A stretch of DNA of 64,000 bases, from positions 26,022,501 through 26,086,500 of the forward strand of contig OX327695.1 in assembly GCA_946807835.1 (NCBI GenBank), given 5' to 3'. Origin of the DNA: Ailanthus altissimus (Eukaryota; Streptophyta; Magnoliopsida; Sapindales; Simaroubaceae). Made by a program: the position numbers and the translations under genes. A model generated the notes under the pieces. That model did not search any database. It was not told the origin of the DNA and saw nothing but the letters and a program-made list of their open reading frames with translations. Of this stretch, positions 21,794-33,384 are shown piece by piece; within the stretch, counting starts at the first letter, position 1, and every line of letters begins with the position of its first letter.

Positions 21794-22430
21794 CTATTGT
21801 GCAACATTTACATAAGCAGGACAGCCCCAAATTTTAAAATATTTAAGACTTGGTTTCCTTCCAGTCAATATCTGATATGGAGTGGAAGGAACAGCTTTAG
21901 ATGGAACTCTGTTCAATATGTGAGTTGACGTTTGTAGGGCATGACCCCACAGATATTCAGAAAGATCGGTAAAGCTCATCATCGATCGGACCATATCCAA
22001 TAAAGTCTGATTCCTCCTCTCCGATACACCATTGTGTTGCGGAGTACCTGGAGGACTATATTGAGCTAGAATTCCATTCTCTTTTAAATAATCCGAAAAT
22101 TCACCGCTCATGTATTCACCGCCTCGATCTGATCGAAGGCACTTGATGTACATTCCGGTTTGTTTCTCTACTTCAAGTCGGAATTCTTTGAACTTTTCAA
22201 AGGTTTCTGACTTATGTTTCAAAAGAAACATATACCCGTATCGTGACAAATCATCGATAAAAAGTACAAAGTATCGAAATCCACCCATAGCAGTATGATT
22301 CATTGGACCGCATACATCTGTATGTACAAGTTCCAATAAATCTGAGGCACGGTGTCCTACACCTGAAAATGGAGATTTGGTCAACTTTCCCTGAATGCAT
22401 GATTCACAAAGCTTGCATACTCATGACACT
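21794..22430 (-). pseudogene. Copia polyprotein: integrase core
   Basis: rve-type integrase with the D,D-E residues in 'HTDVCGPM', 'FIDDLSRYGY' and 'NGVSERRNQTLLDM'. It is preceded by 'CESCIQGK', the tail of the gag-pre-integrase zinc domain. The rest of that HHCC domain is missing: the gag-protease frame ends directly beside it, so a deletion with frame change lies near 22425. The nucleocapsid and RT flanks confirm copia order. Confidence 0.9.
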
Positions 22431-23678
22431 GCTTGTTGTATCTAATATATAATGCCCATTCACTAACTGACAATCAGCTAATAAAACATCATACATATCA
22501 TATAATAATAAGGAACAGTTCCGAATATTCATATGATACCCTTCACTGTCGAGTACAGGAAGGGATATTATCTTTCTGATGATGCTGGGAACAAAATAAC
22601 AATTATTTAATACAACATATTTATTACATGGGAGAAGTAAATCCAAATGTCCTACAGCTTCAACCTGCAGGAAATCACCATTTCCAGCTCGAAGCTTTAC
22701 CTCTCCTGGCTGCAGCAATCTAACTTCCCTCAGACCCTGTAACATATTACAGATGTGAGAAGGACATGCTGTATCTAATACCCAGCCTGCATTAGCATCA
22801 AATGCTAAAGAAATGTCAATGATAGGAAAGCAAATACCTGAGGGAGCCTTCTTCAAGCTTGCAAGATATTTAGGGCAGTTACGTTTCCAGTGCCCCTCAT
22901 CGCTGCAAAAGAAACATTTTCCTTTTGCCTTGCTTTTCTCTAGAGGTTTGGATATCGGTCGCTTCTGAGGACCTATTCGGGGTGTCTGCCTCATCTTCTT
23001 TTTCTTCCCTTTGGACTTCAAAGAAGCCCTCGGGGTAGAAGATGAAGCACCCTGAATTAGGAGGGATGAGCCTCCTTTATTCATATCCTCATATGCTGTC
23101 CTCAACATGTTATGAAGTTCAGCATATGTAGGGGTCAATTCTTGCATATTAAAGTTCATGATGAATTGCGTAAATGACCTCGGAAGCGACTGGAGAATCA
23201 AACTATTCCCCAAACTATTGTTTAAAGAAATTTCCATAGTCTCAAGCCTCTCAATATATCTGATAATTTTAAGGACATGAGGACTCACTGGACTACCCTC
23301 AGGAAGTCTAGCCTGAAAGAGTGCTTTGGCGACACGATATATCTCAATCTGAGGTCTATCACCAAAAAGCTCCTTCAGGTGGAGCATGATGCTGCTAGCA
23401 TTTTCCATATGGAGATGCTCTCTCTGCAGCTCATGAGACATCGAGGCAAGGATGTAAGATTTAACTTTTAAATCTTCATCCAACCATTTCTGATATGTCA
23501 CCCTTTCTTCTGTGGTGGCATCATCAGAAACTCCTGAGGGCATTTTCTGATCAACAATATACCCAAGTCTCTCAGAATTCAGAACAATTTTGAGATTAGT
23601 CATCCATTCTGAATAGTTATCAGCACCCTTGAGTTGGTTGGCATCTAGAATGCGCATCAAAGGGTTGTTTGAAGCCAT
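22404..23678 (-). pseudogene. Copia gag and protease
   Basis: 424 codons from the ATG at 23678 (the longer frame starts at a GTG). The N-terminal part is a UBN2-type copia gag ('LKGADNYSEWMTNLKIVLNS'). A CCHC zinc knuckle 'CFFCSDEGHWKRNC' follows near residue 260. Then comes the protease active-site region 'WVLDTACPSHIC', where the usual D-S/T-G is D-T-A, so the protease is probably dead. The frame stops at 22404, next to the deletion before integrase. Confidence 0.9.
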
Positions 23679-23911
23679 ATTAATCTTCACAAGACAAAAT
23701 AGAATAGATATGTGTCAGCGGATTATTAATTAATCAAATCGCTAATAAAAACGTTTTAAATCATGGATATAACAATTATACAATTTTTAATTTAAAAAAC
23801 GCCCTCCCACTGCTTTACATAATCCCTTTAATCTCTCTAACGAGATAACGATAGTTTAAGAATTTTTAAACTATACAGTGAGAAGTGGACCCCACTGGCA
23901 TTTTACTCCAG

Positions 23912-24206
23912 CCTCACGCTAAAGCAATATTGGCCTTTGTAAACCCAATAGGTAGACAACCCTTGTCAATTGCAACTCTTGCAACTCTTACAACTGATCC
24001 TAAATACACCTTATCCTCACGCTAAAGCAATATTGGGTAAGTGTATTTCAGATTAACTTGCCAATTATCAAATATATGTTACTGACATTATCCTCACGCT
24101 AAAGCAATATTGGATAACATGTTCGCATATATTTTACTCATCTCATGTTTTACCGGCATTAGATTAAATCACACCGACCAAATCCCTCATGCTAAAGCAA
24201 TATTGG
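23912..24206 (-). repeat. Four spaced copies of a conserved leader motif
   Basis: The core cgctaaagcaatattgg preceded by cctca occurs at 23912, 24015, 24092 and 24185 (the last has cctcatgct). Start-to-start spacing is 103, 77 and 93. The same four-copy pattern with nearly the same spacing is present in the leader of the copia element at 36370-44683. Confidence 0.88.
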
Positions 24207-24529
24207 GAAAGACCATAGTGACCTATCTAATACCGTATTGACAAGGCGGATCATTAAAATATTAACACATAACACAATAATTTTTTAATCTGATTAAGAG
24301 AGATTTTAAATACAGACACTCATCTCATGAGAAGGTTATTCTCAATCAATTATTCAATCATGTGCAAACACAACTAACCCCCATCAGTGGGGTTCCCTTG
24401 TGGTTACCAACATGAAAAAAATAATTGTCCTGGTTTATCATGTAAATTAATAACTCTTATTATTACAACTCATAAACCCCCCACATGCATAAAATAATAA
24501 AAAAAATTACTCTTTTTTTTTTTATGAAC

Positions 24530-24925
24530 GCCGCGGCGATGCTCTTTCAGCGCTGCGGCGCTAGGGCTTCAAAAGCCTCAGCGCTGCGGCGATGCTCTTT
24601 CAGCGCTGCGGCGCTAGGGCTTCAAAAGCCTCAGCGCTGCGGCGATGCTCTTTCAGCGCTGCGGCGCTAGGGTTTCAAAAGCCTCAGCGCTGCGGCGCTA
24701 GGGCTTCAAAAGCCTCAGCGCTGCGGCGCTCTTTTAGCACCGCTGGGGCGCTGCAGGACAGTGCTTTCAGCGCTGGCGCGCCATGTACTCAGCGCCCCTA
24801 CGATAACCATCGCTGGCGCGTTATGTACTCAGCGCCCCTGCGATCACCATCGCTGGCGCGTTATACACGTAGCGCCTCAGCGTTCATATGAACGCTGCCG
24901 CGCTGAACATAAGCGCTGCGGCGTT
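24530..24925 (-). repeat. GC-rich tandem repeats in the copia leader
   Basis: Units built on agcgctgcggcgctaggg plus 'cttcaaaagcct' repeat about four times (24545-24730). Three units around 'cgctggcgcg.tatgtactcagcgcc' follow (24770-24880). The block is far richer in G+C than anything nearby and is full of GCGC/CGCG palindromes. Confidence 0.9.
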
Positions 24926-25053
24926 CCAGGGACAGTTTTTTTTTAATTTTACATATTCAACACTTGAATTGCATCCGAACATCCCCAGAAATTGTCATAA
25001 AATTTAACTAACATTTAGCCAACTATAAAAAACACCCAAAACAACACAAAATT

Positions 25054-25065
25054 GCTCTGATACCA
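25054..25065 (-). promoter_or_regulatory. tRNA-iMet primer-binding site of the copia element
   Basis: tggtatcagagc on the minus strand, two bases from the inner end of the 5' LTR at 25068. Confidence 0.88.
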
Positions 25066-25067
25066 AT

Positions 25068-27239
25068 TGTTGGGAGTTGTACATTCATGGGTGTTTGCAT
25101 GTGGGTTTTGTGTTTAATCACAATTTATACATATCTCATATATATAATGAAGCAGCGGAAGCTTAAAGTATTGCAGTAAACACAATCACAATATATTAAT
25201 CAGAAACGAGATTGAGAAATAACCCTTGAAGCCTTTGGTTGGAGATTGTTGAAGTCCACCAAAATGTTGTCTTTGATCAATTCTAGTAATCAACAATGGT
25301 GGGTTTGATTATCTAGAATGACAGCTTTTGATCCAGCACTTGTTTAACTACTTAAACTTGTGTTCTTGATTTTTTCTTTTGATTAACACTTAATCAATTA
25401 ATCAAAAACCTATTTTGCTAAATTAGTTTTAAGCCTTAAAAGAAAATAATGAATTCAACTCTTGAATCCATTAATTAGAAGACAATTTCTCTTTTCTCTC
25501 TTTGTAAAATGGCTGACCTAATTTTGCAAAATCAATTTAACAAAAACCTTTTCAATTTAATTTACATTTGTTTTATTTATACAAATGAATTTAATTTCAT
25601 TTCATAACACTTAATTTCACTTAATTTCAATTTGAATTTAATCTAACCTAATCATAGTTAACTCTTAACTTTAGTTAGGTTAAACTAACATTAAAATATT
25701 CTAACTATAGTTAACTCTTAACTCTAGTTAATTAAAAGAATATTTAATTATTTTAATCATAGTTAACTAATTTAACCATGGTTAGGTTAACTTTTACTTA
25801 ACCATTAAGTATAGTTAATCTAACTTAACTAAATGGTTAACTCTTAACCTTAGTTAAACTTAATTCATTTATTCAACAATTAAATAAATAAATATTTATT
25901 TGAATTATTTAACGATTAAATAATTATCAAGTGAAATTACAATTATGTCCTTACTCGGTTACCAAGTTAACCTAAAGTGGGTCCCACCATCTGACCATAT
26001 ACTTTAGTTAACGTAACCTTAGTAAATTGCTGGATTTTACTGTATTAAACTATTTAATACGGTACGCTGCCCAAGTGCTCAAAGAGTACATTTCATATTG
26101 GGACTCCCTAGGTCCACGCCCGATTCGTCAAATGAAACTATTTCACAAGTCCGTGAACGATGCCCCACGCACACGTTACGGATATTACAAATCAGCGCGT
26201 CAGACCATACATGTTGAGGTTACTCCATATTCGTATAATCCTTCCGTCATTATATCCAGGATGAACGGGATATAGATCATTACCGTCAAATCCCGATAAT
26301 TTCATCCATCACTTTATTATCTTCAGATTCGTATCTTTATGAACAATTTACGCAAACACTTTTGCTATAATGTTCGAACCTGGAGGAAACTCCTTTCCCA
26401 GGTTAATTGCTTACGGCCATAAGACTTTACAAGATACAATTTCGAAGTTCGGATATACAACCCATCTATGTGAGCTGGCGGATCCCATATCTACGCACAC
26501 CGAACTCCATGAGCATCGGACCATACCCAGCGACACGTAGCGGTCAGACCATGAAAGGTCTCTGACATACGTGGAACCAAAGTATGATGGATCTCCCACA
26601 AGTTCACCGTGGCGCTCAGGTCGAAGGACCACAAATACTACTCAACTCGAGAGGACCTTCCTTTGACGGTTTCATAGGATATCTATTGGGGTCCTCTTGA
26701 GTCTGTTCAGTATCCAGTCCTAACTGAATACCTGTATGTCTATATGAACTTCAACCAAGCTCATGGTTAACTAAGAATAACCATTTGTACAATACAGCTA
26801 TAGACATACACTAATCTATGTGCTTCACCGATAGACCCTCATTGGTAAACGTAGATCAGGAACTCTTTATTTTGAGAAGATACTTCCATAACGACATTTC
26901 TTAGTCTCTATTGCAACTCTTTGCAATTTTGTCATTACTAGTAGATTCTCAGGTCTTTGTTACATTATAGATTAGGTTCTAACTTTTTAGATCCCACTGG
27001 GTTTTATAACTTGCTAACACTTAGCATTTATAACTATCAGCTTTGCTAACTCTTAGCCATGGTTTAAACTTCTTTAAACCAGATATGAACTCATTCAGAT
27101 CATATCATTTTTATAATGTTACAAGCTTAATTACCATTTAATAAAAGTTATCAGCGATTTAATAAAATATGCATTGTATAAATATTACAAACAAAATATT
27201 CATACAAACTGGGATGGCGCGTAAGGACATACCCTAACA
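25068..27239 (-). repeat. 5' LTR of the copia element
   Basis: 2172 bp, partner of 8441-10612. Differences cluster in the last third (around 26416, 26441, 26508, 26521, 26720, 26859 and 26979-27002, and near 27194 and 27226). Confidence 0.93.
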
Positions 27240-27830
27240 GTCTTATCATCCTATTAGGTCCACCTTCACACAAGATCTTTTGATTTACTAAATGTCTTAT
27301 GGGAATTTCTCGCATTAGGTCTCATTATCCTATAACGTTCTCTTCTTTACAGGGTCTTTTGATTTGTGGAATATCCTGTGAAAATTCCTCGTATAAAGTC
27401 CCCATCTTATAGAGTTCTCCTCTACATATGGTTTTTGGATTTACTGAAAATCCTGTGGAAATTTCCCTCATAGGGTCTCATTATTCTATGGAGTTCTCCT
27501 CTGTACAAGGTCTTTTGATTTGTGAAACATCATATGAAAATTCCGTATATAGGGTCTCTATCATATGGGGCTCTTTTCTACACAGGGTCTTTTAATTTAC
27601 TAAACGTCATGTGGAAATTTTATGGGGTTCTTATCCGCACAGGGTCTTTTGATTTATAGAGCATCCTGTGGGAATTATCCACATAGGGTCTCCATCCTAT
27701 GAGGTTCTCATTTGCACAAGGCTTTTGATTACTAAACGTTTTGTAAGAATTCACCACATAGGGTTTCATCATCCTATAAGGTTCTTCATATAGAATCTTT
27801 TAATGCCCAAGAAGCTCGTGATATCCCACA
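27240..27830. repeat. ~80-bp tandem array, right part
   Basis: About seven diverged units with 'gggtcttttgattt', 'gtggaaatt' and 'ggttctc' words. It continues the array broken off at 8440 and belongs to the old gypsy element's region between integrase and the antisense ORF. Confidence 0.75.
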
Positions 27831-27984
27831 TACATAGGATAAGTTGTTCATGCAAAAAACAAAAAAAAAGATAATTAAATGCTAAAAATTCACTTTTATT
27901 CATTTTAACAATATGAAATTAAATATATGTTCTGAAAGTTATCAAAACAAGCAAATTGTTTAGGGGTATTACTTTTTCAAAAGC

Positions 27985-29030
27985 TTGACATTTTATGGCT
28001 TCCTCACTATCTTACCATTGGCATGCTCTAGCTTGTACGCCCTTGCTTTAATTCTTCTGATGATCTTATAAGGTCCTTCCTAGGTTAGCTCAAGGACTCT
28101 ATTTGCTGGGTTCATGTTAGGGAGGACTTTTTTGAGTACAAGATCGCTTTCTATAAACTCTCGTGCCTATATTTTCGTTGTAAAACTGAGGTATTTTCAA
28201 CTGGTAAGCTGTAACACAGACTTGGGTTATTTTTCTCTTCTGCTCTAGTAGATCTAGGTTTTTTTAATTAGCCCTTTCTTTGTTGTTTCTAAAAATTGAA
28301 CCACCCGATGAGTTGGGTGCCTACTTCAGCAGGGATTACGACTTCACTACAAATGCTAATGAAAATAGGATTTCTCTTGTGGCAGTTTTGCCTGGTATTT
28401 ATGAGTTCCCAAAGTACTTCAGGTAGTTTTTCCATTTATCCACTCTTTTTCTCAGACGGTTTCTTCTTGAGTAGCTTTTTAATTGCTTTATTGGATGACT
28501 CTACCTGCCTATTTATTTTGAAATAGGTTAGGGAAGTGAATCAAAGCTGAACTCCTAATTGGTCACAAAACCTCTGAAGTTATTACCATCAAACTACTTC
28601 TCGTGGTCTGTTACCATTGTATATGGCACCTCAAATTGATAAACTATTTTTCTTTATACGAGATCTCACATACTCTTCTCTGTGATTTTTGATAACGCTT
28701 ATGTTTTTACCCATTTCGTAAAATAGTCTATAGCTACGATGATGTAATTAACAGAACCTTTTCCCCAAGACATAAGCTCAATCAAGTCAAGCTCCCATTG
28801 AGCAAAAGGCCATGGTTCAGCATAGTGTTGAGCCTTTCAGATGGTGCTCAGATATTGTCAGCATTCCTCTGACACATGTCGAATCTCCGAATCAGTTCTT
28901 TAGCATCTTAAAGAGTTGTAGGCCAATAATATCCTATTCTAAAGACCTTATCGGCCAATGCATTCGCACTTAAATGGTTCTTGCATATCTCTTCATGAAT
29001 TTCTTTATGGACTTACTCAATTTCTCTAAG
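27985..29030 (-). pseudogene. Ty3/gypsy integrase and 3' pol remnant (old element)
   Basis: Read on the minus strand with stops and frameshifts, the order is: a zinc-region-like start; 'PFAQWELDLIELM' with the first Asp; 'YIIVAIDYFTKW' with the second; 'PYTMVTDHEK'-like and 'LPEVLWE' segments; and a C-terminal 'VLELTEEGPYKI'-like tail near 28050-28090. These are gypsy integrase landmarks of the Tat type, not copia. Many stops make this an old copy. The 76-codon plus-strand frame at 28296 is a shadow. Confidence 0.8.
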
Positions 29031-29034
29031 TCTC

Positions 29035-32000
29035 TGATAAAGGTTTATTAAGTTTAATATTTTTATCTTTCAAACTTAATATTTATTCGTATAAATTAAG
29101 ATTGTTTGGCTTTTGATGTATTTTATTATTATTTTTATAGATTGGAATCAATAGAGTAAATAGGGTCAAAACACTAATGAAAATAAAGCAAAAACATCAA
29201 ATTGCTACAGTACTGGCTACAGTAATATGCTACATTAACAAGCTACAGTAACATGCTATAGTACCCCAGCGCCGCAGCGACTAGAAATGAGCTTTGCGGC
29301 ACTTAAAACAGTGTCTTAGTGTCGCGGCACTTGAACAATAGCGGTGAATAGTACTGTGTGAACAATATTTTTGCTACAGTAACTCGTGAACAGTAATCCT
29401 ACTTTGACTTGTATTTGATGTTTAACTCTAATTTGAAGGCCAAAACCCTAGAGGAGATGAGAGAAAAAAGAAAATAGACAAAAATTTAGAGAAAGAATTT
29501 GTTGGAATTTGTTGGAATTTGTGCTTACGTGTCATCCCTTTATGTATGAATATTTGTTTAATATTTATACTAGTATTATCATTTCATTAAATCGCTAATT
29601 ATATTTTATATATGGTAAGATGCTTGTAACGTTTCAGACATTGTACGATCTGAAAGAGTTCAGATCTGGTTTAAATGGGTTTAGATCAGTACTAAGAATT
29701 AACAATATTGAGAGTTATAAATGCTAAGAGTTGGCACTGATAAGAGTTATAAGGTTATAAGAGTCTGCGATATCTAAAGAGTTAGAGCTTTATCTGAAAT
29801 GAGACAAAGAACTAAGAATATATTAGTAATGACATAGTTGCAAAGAGTTACAAATAGTGTTAAGAAATGTCATTATACAAATATGTTCTCAAAATTATGT
29901 TCCTGGTCTATCTTCACTGATGCTAGTCTGTCAGTGAATACCTTAATAAATATATAGATTGGTGTATGTCTATATCTGGATAGTCAAGATGATTAGTCTT
30001 AGCAAACCATGAGTTTAGTGGAAGCTCATATAGAGATACAGGTATTTAGTAAGGACTGAATACTGAACTGACTCACAAAGATCTCCACTAGACATCCCAT
30101 AAAGCCGTCAATGGAAGGTCTTTTAAGTTGATTAGTATTTGTGGTCCTTTGACTTGAGCGGTGGGCTTATGAGTGATCCACCATACTTTGGTTCCACACA
30201 TATCAGAAACCTTTCATGGTCTAACCGCTAGGTGTCGTTGGGTATGGTCCGATGCTCATAAAGCCTGGTGTGCATAGATATGGGATCCATCAGCTCATTT
30301 AGGTGAGTATTATATCCTAATGTTTTATAGATTATATTTTAGAAAGTTTTATGGCCGTAAGTAGTAATTCTTGGGAAAAGAGTTTAACCCTAAGGATAAA
30401 TAATATTACAAAAGTATTTGGGAATATTATTTATTGAAATACAATTCTAGAGATAAGCTTTTGGTCGGACATATGGAGATTTGACGGTGTTGATCTATAT
30501 CTCTGCTCTACCTAGATATAAATGATGGAGGGATTATATGAATATGTTATAACCTCAACTTGTATAGTCTAACGTGCCACTTTATAATATTTGTAACGTG
30601 TGTGTAGGGCATCGTTCACGGATGTATGAAGGAGTTCCATGTGACAATTCGGGCGTAGGTCTAGAGAGTCTCACAATATAAAGTGTACTCATTGTGCACT
30701 GGGGCAATATAATGGATTGAACAGTTCCATTCTAGAAATTTCAACAAACCGAAAATATGTTTCGGGGTTCCTCGAGTTGTGCACTTGTTTAGACTTAAAT
30801 GTTAAGTATATTATTTAATTAGTTGACAAGAGTTATTAATTAATTAAATATTAACAAGTGGCACAATTTTATTCTATGAATTATTTTACCATGAATTCAA
30901 CAATTTATCATGTTAGTAAAATCAAATAAGGTAAATATTAATTATTTAAATAGTTTTTGAATAATTAAATAAATATTATTTAAATAAATAAAATATGATT
31001 TTATTTATTTATTATTTTATTCCTAAATAGAAGACATACCTAATTTGAGAAACATAAATTAAATTAAGTGGAGCACCATTTTGTGATTAATGGTTAATTT
31101 TATTAGATCATTAAAATGGCCACAAAAAATTGTTTTGGTAGTTGGCCACTAAATCTAATTTTGGTGGAGCATTTGTAAAGTATTGAGAGCACTAAAAATG
31201 GTTGAGTTTCAATTGTGTTAACAAGTGTGTGAATGAATTTTTGTGCAAGGATTGAGAGAAAAAAGAAGAGTTAGTTTTGAGAGAGTTTTTCTTTGAAAGA
31301 AGACTTGTGAGAAAAATCAAAGGAGAAAGAAAAATAAATCTTTCTTATTTTTATTTCAAGCAATATAAAACCTTATTACTGGAGATTATACTGCTGCTTT
31401 TCTAGCTTCACAATCCCACCGAATTGTTGTGAACTAGAATTGAACAAAAGTGCACTTCAAGGTAAGCTCAAAGTTGGAGCAAAGAAATTCAGAATTTGAA
31501 ATCTTTAAAGGTATGTTTTCTGTATTCTTAAGTTATTAAGAATTGAAGTACATATGTTGATTACATGATAAATTTTGCTACCAAATTCGTGTATATGATA
31601 CATGTGTTTAGTTTTTCAATATGTACACAATCACATGTATACATCTTAAAATACATCAACAGAATTCACAATACAAAATTAAAAATCAAAGCCAAAGATT
31701 GAAGGACTAAGACCAAGATTTAAGCTTCAAGTCAAGATTGAGCGAGAAGCACATCAAGGAGTCGCTTTAATTAGTTTTTCTTCTCTTTCTTTATCATTAT
31801 ATTCTTATTCTTGTTGATCTTAATGAATTTTTTTAGATACTTTTGATTTTTGGATTGGCTAAATTATTTATCTAGGGTTAGACTATGTGAACCTAGTATG
31901 AATTTAGATTGTGTTAATTTTTAGTTTATGAATTTGATACATTGAATTGATTCATTCCATCTTGTGTTTAATGGTTTCATTATACCTGATCAATATTTTG

Positions 32001-32577
32001 AATAATTAAGGAATCATGATGAACTTGATAAAGAGATTCATGTGTTTAGCCTAGGGTAGTTTGATGCATGATCATTAACTATAAGTTCCATCTAGGATAT
32101 ACATATACCTAGGTGGCATGTATGGTATAATTTAAACTTGATCTTAATGAATTACATTCTGATTTGATTACTATAAACATATAGGTGATTGTTAGAATGT
32201 ATAATATAGTCACTCAACTATCGACAGAAGCTTGTGATGAGATTAGAGTTTAAACCAATCAATTGATATTAATTGATTAACTAAGAGATAAATAAATCTT
32301 ATAAAATACTAGGGGATGAGTCAAAAACCTAGATTATCTTTATTTGTGAATTCTACCATTTGCTTTTGTTTATGTTGATTTAATTGATAGAATTAGATTA
32401 GTTAAATAAATTTCAGATTTTAGTTTTCTAAATAAAAGTTAAGTATGTACAATTTTAGTACTTGATTTATAGAATTAGATCGCATAGTTCCTGTGGGATT
32501 GATACTTGGACTTAAAATCCTATATTACTTGATACGATAATGTGCATTTGCGCTTAACTATTATAACATCAATAAAG
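29035..32577 (+). mobile_element. Gypsy-type LTR (plus strand) interrupted by a solo copia LTR
   Basis: The segments 29035-29509 and 31667-32577 read as one LTR starting tgataaagg and ending in 'ttgcgcttaactattataaca', immediately before a PBS at 32582. The inserted solo LTR (29510-31661) accounts for the gap. The first part has 'gctacagtaa' repeats and a short GC-rich 'agcgccgcagcg' patch near 29270. The start is an estimate because no partner LTR or TSD is in the window. Confidence 0.6.
29510..31661 (+). mobile_element. Solo copia LTR, TSD gaatt
   Basis: tgttggaattt...tacatcaaca is flanked by gaatt at 29505-29509 and 31662-31666. It matches the 3852-6162 solo LTR in order and content, including 'gtgtcatccc', 'gggatccatcagctca' and 'gaactagaattg...acttcaagg'. 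Its borders cut cleanly through the gypsy-type LTR. Confidence 0.87.
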
Positions 32578-32581
32578 TTTT

Positions 32582-32599
32582 TGGCACCGTTGTCGGGGA
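32582..32599 (+). promoter_or_regulatory. Gypsy primer-binding site (tggcaccgttgtcgggga)
   Basis: This resembles the common plant gypsy sequence tggcgccgttgccgggga found just inside the 5' LTR, with two changes that are both C to T or G to A type. It fixes the plus orientation of this element. Confidence 0.7.
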
Positions 32600-32727
32600 C
32601 TAGTTTTATCTATTCTTTAGATCAATATTAATACCAAGCTACTTATTTTTAATTCAGATTTTCATTTTCATTTTATCTTCTTCTTTTTACTTTGATTTTT
32701 TATTTATTTATTTTGACAGTTTATACC

Positions 32728-32866
32728 ATGGAGGGAAACAACGATCATATCAATAATCTTGTATTTGAGCTCATGATACCACAGAGCTATTTGAAAGTGT
32801 ATGCTATCCCAACTACAAATGGTGTTCAGTCTAGTATTTGGCGACCAACCGTCAACGCTAATACCT
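32728..32866 (+). pseudogene. Start of a gypsy gag, truncated
   Basis: After ATG at 32728 the frame reads 'MEGNNDHINN' and then 'YAIPTTNGVQSSIWRPTVNA', like the N-terminus of Tat/Athila-type gag ('...P...SI..P.I.AN'). It stops within about 46 codons and the sequence changes to unrelated copia DNA. Confidence 0.55.
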
Positions 32867-32869
32867 GAG

Positions 32870-33384
32870 AGGTATAGAGGGTAAGTTTTTGAATTATGAA
32901 GAAAGTTTCTTACAAGCCAAATAATACATAGACTCGGACTTTCAGTCTGGTCCGGATGATAATATGTCTACATCTGGTTATATGTTCTTCTTTATCGGTA
33001 CTAGATCTATTTGAAAATGTGTTATATAGATGTCCACTGCTAATTTTGCCTTGGAGGTAGAATGTGTTGCAGCCTAAAAAGCCTACAGTGAAAGCATTAT
33101 AGATATTTAAGTTAGTTACAAGGCTTAAAATAATTTCAAGTTCAGTGGATCCTATCCTACTATAATGAAATAATAACTAAGTAATTACTTAAGCCAAGAA
33201 GTCATATGGCACACTAGTATTCTGATAATATGGACTCTGAATACCACGTAATTAGAAAAATTCTTGGACAATGAAGATGTGATAGTGTCTAGGATATAAT
33301 CTCTGGATAACGTAGCGGACCCACTTAGGCATAAATTCCTTGCATGTTTGAGAAACAAGCAGAGTGTATCGGGATCCGTCAACT
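32870..33384 (+). pseudogene. Decayed copia RNase H (plus strand)
   Basis: Broken plus-strand frames give 'TSGYMFFIGT', 'STANFALEVE', 'EYHVIRKILDNEDVIVS' and 'NVADPLRHKFL', the C-terminal RNase H landmarks of copia pol. It leads directly into an LTR at about 33385, so it is the 3' end of a 5'-truncated copia element. The minus-strand frame at 33185-33415 is a shadow. Confidence 0.75.

Larger units (their letters stand above)
23679..25053 (-). other. Long 5' leader of the copia element
   Basis: 1.4 kb between PBS and gag. It carries four copies of a ~22-bp motif (23912-24206) and a GC-rich tandem block (24530-24925), both listed separately. It has no plausible ORF on the element's strand. The plus-strand frames around 24485-24946 are translations of the GC-rich repeat. 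Confidence 0.75.
8441..27239 (-). mobile_element. Ty1/copia LTR retrotransposon (minus strand), split by a younger element
   Basis: Two 2172-bp direct repeats (8441-10612 and 25068-27239) both run tgttggg...cctaaca and are flanked by the TSD gtctt (8436-8440 and 27240-27244). Reading the minus strand from the right: 5' LTR, tRNA-iMet PBS, a long leader with repeats, gag-protease, integrase, RT, RNase H, polypurine tract, 3' LTR. That is copia domain order (integrase before RT). I count about twelve LTR-to-LTR differences (roughly 0.55%), so the insertion is recent. The polyprotein is inactivated by two in-frame stops, a deletion before integrase and the 9.2-kb insertion at 11474-20718. Confidence 0.95.

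Noticed and set aside
23912..24206. CRISPR-like regularly spaced repeats
   Set aside because: Four ~22-bp repeats with unequal spacers in a plant retrotransposon leader. There are no cas genes and the context is eukaryotic.
24485..24946. Ala/Arg/Cys-rich plus-strand ORFs
   Set aside because: They are translations of the GC-rich tandem repeat in the copia leader and antisense to the element.
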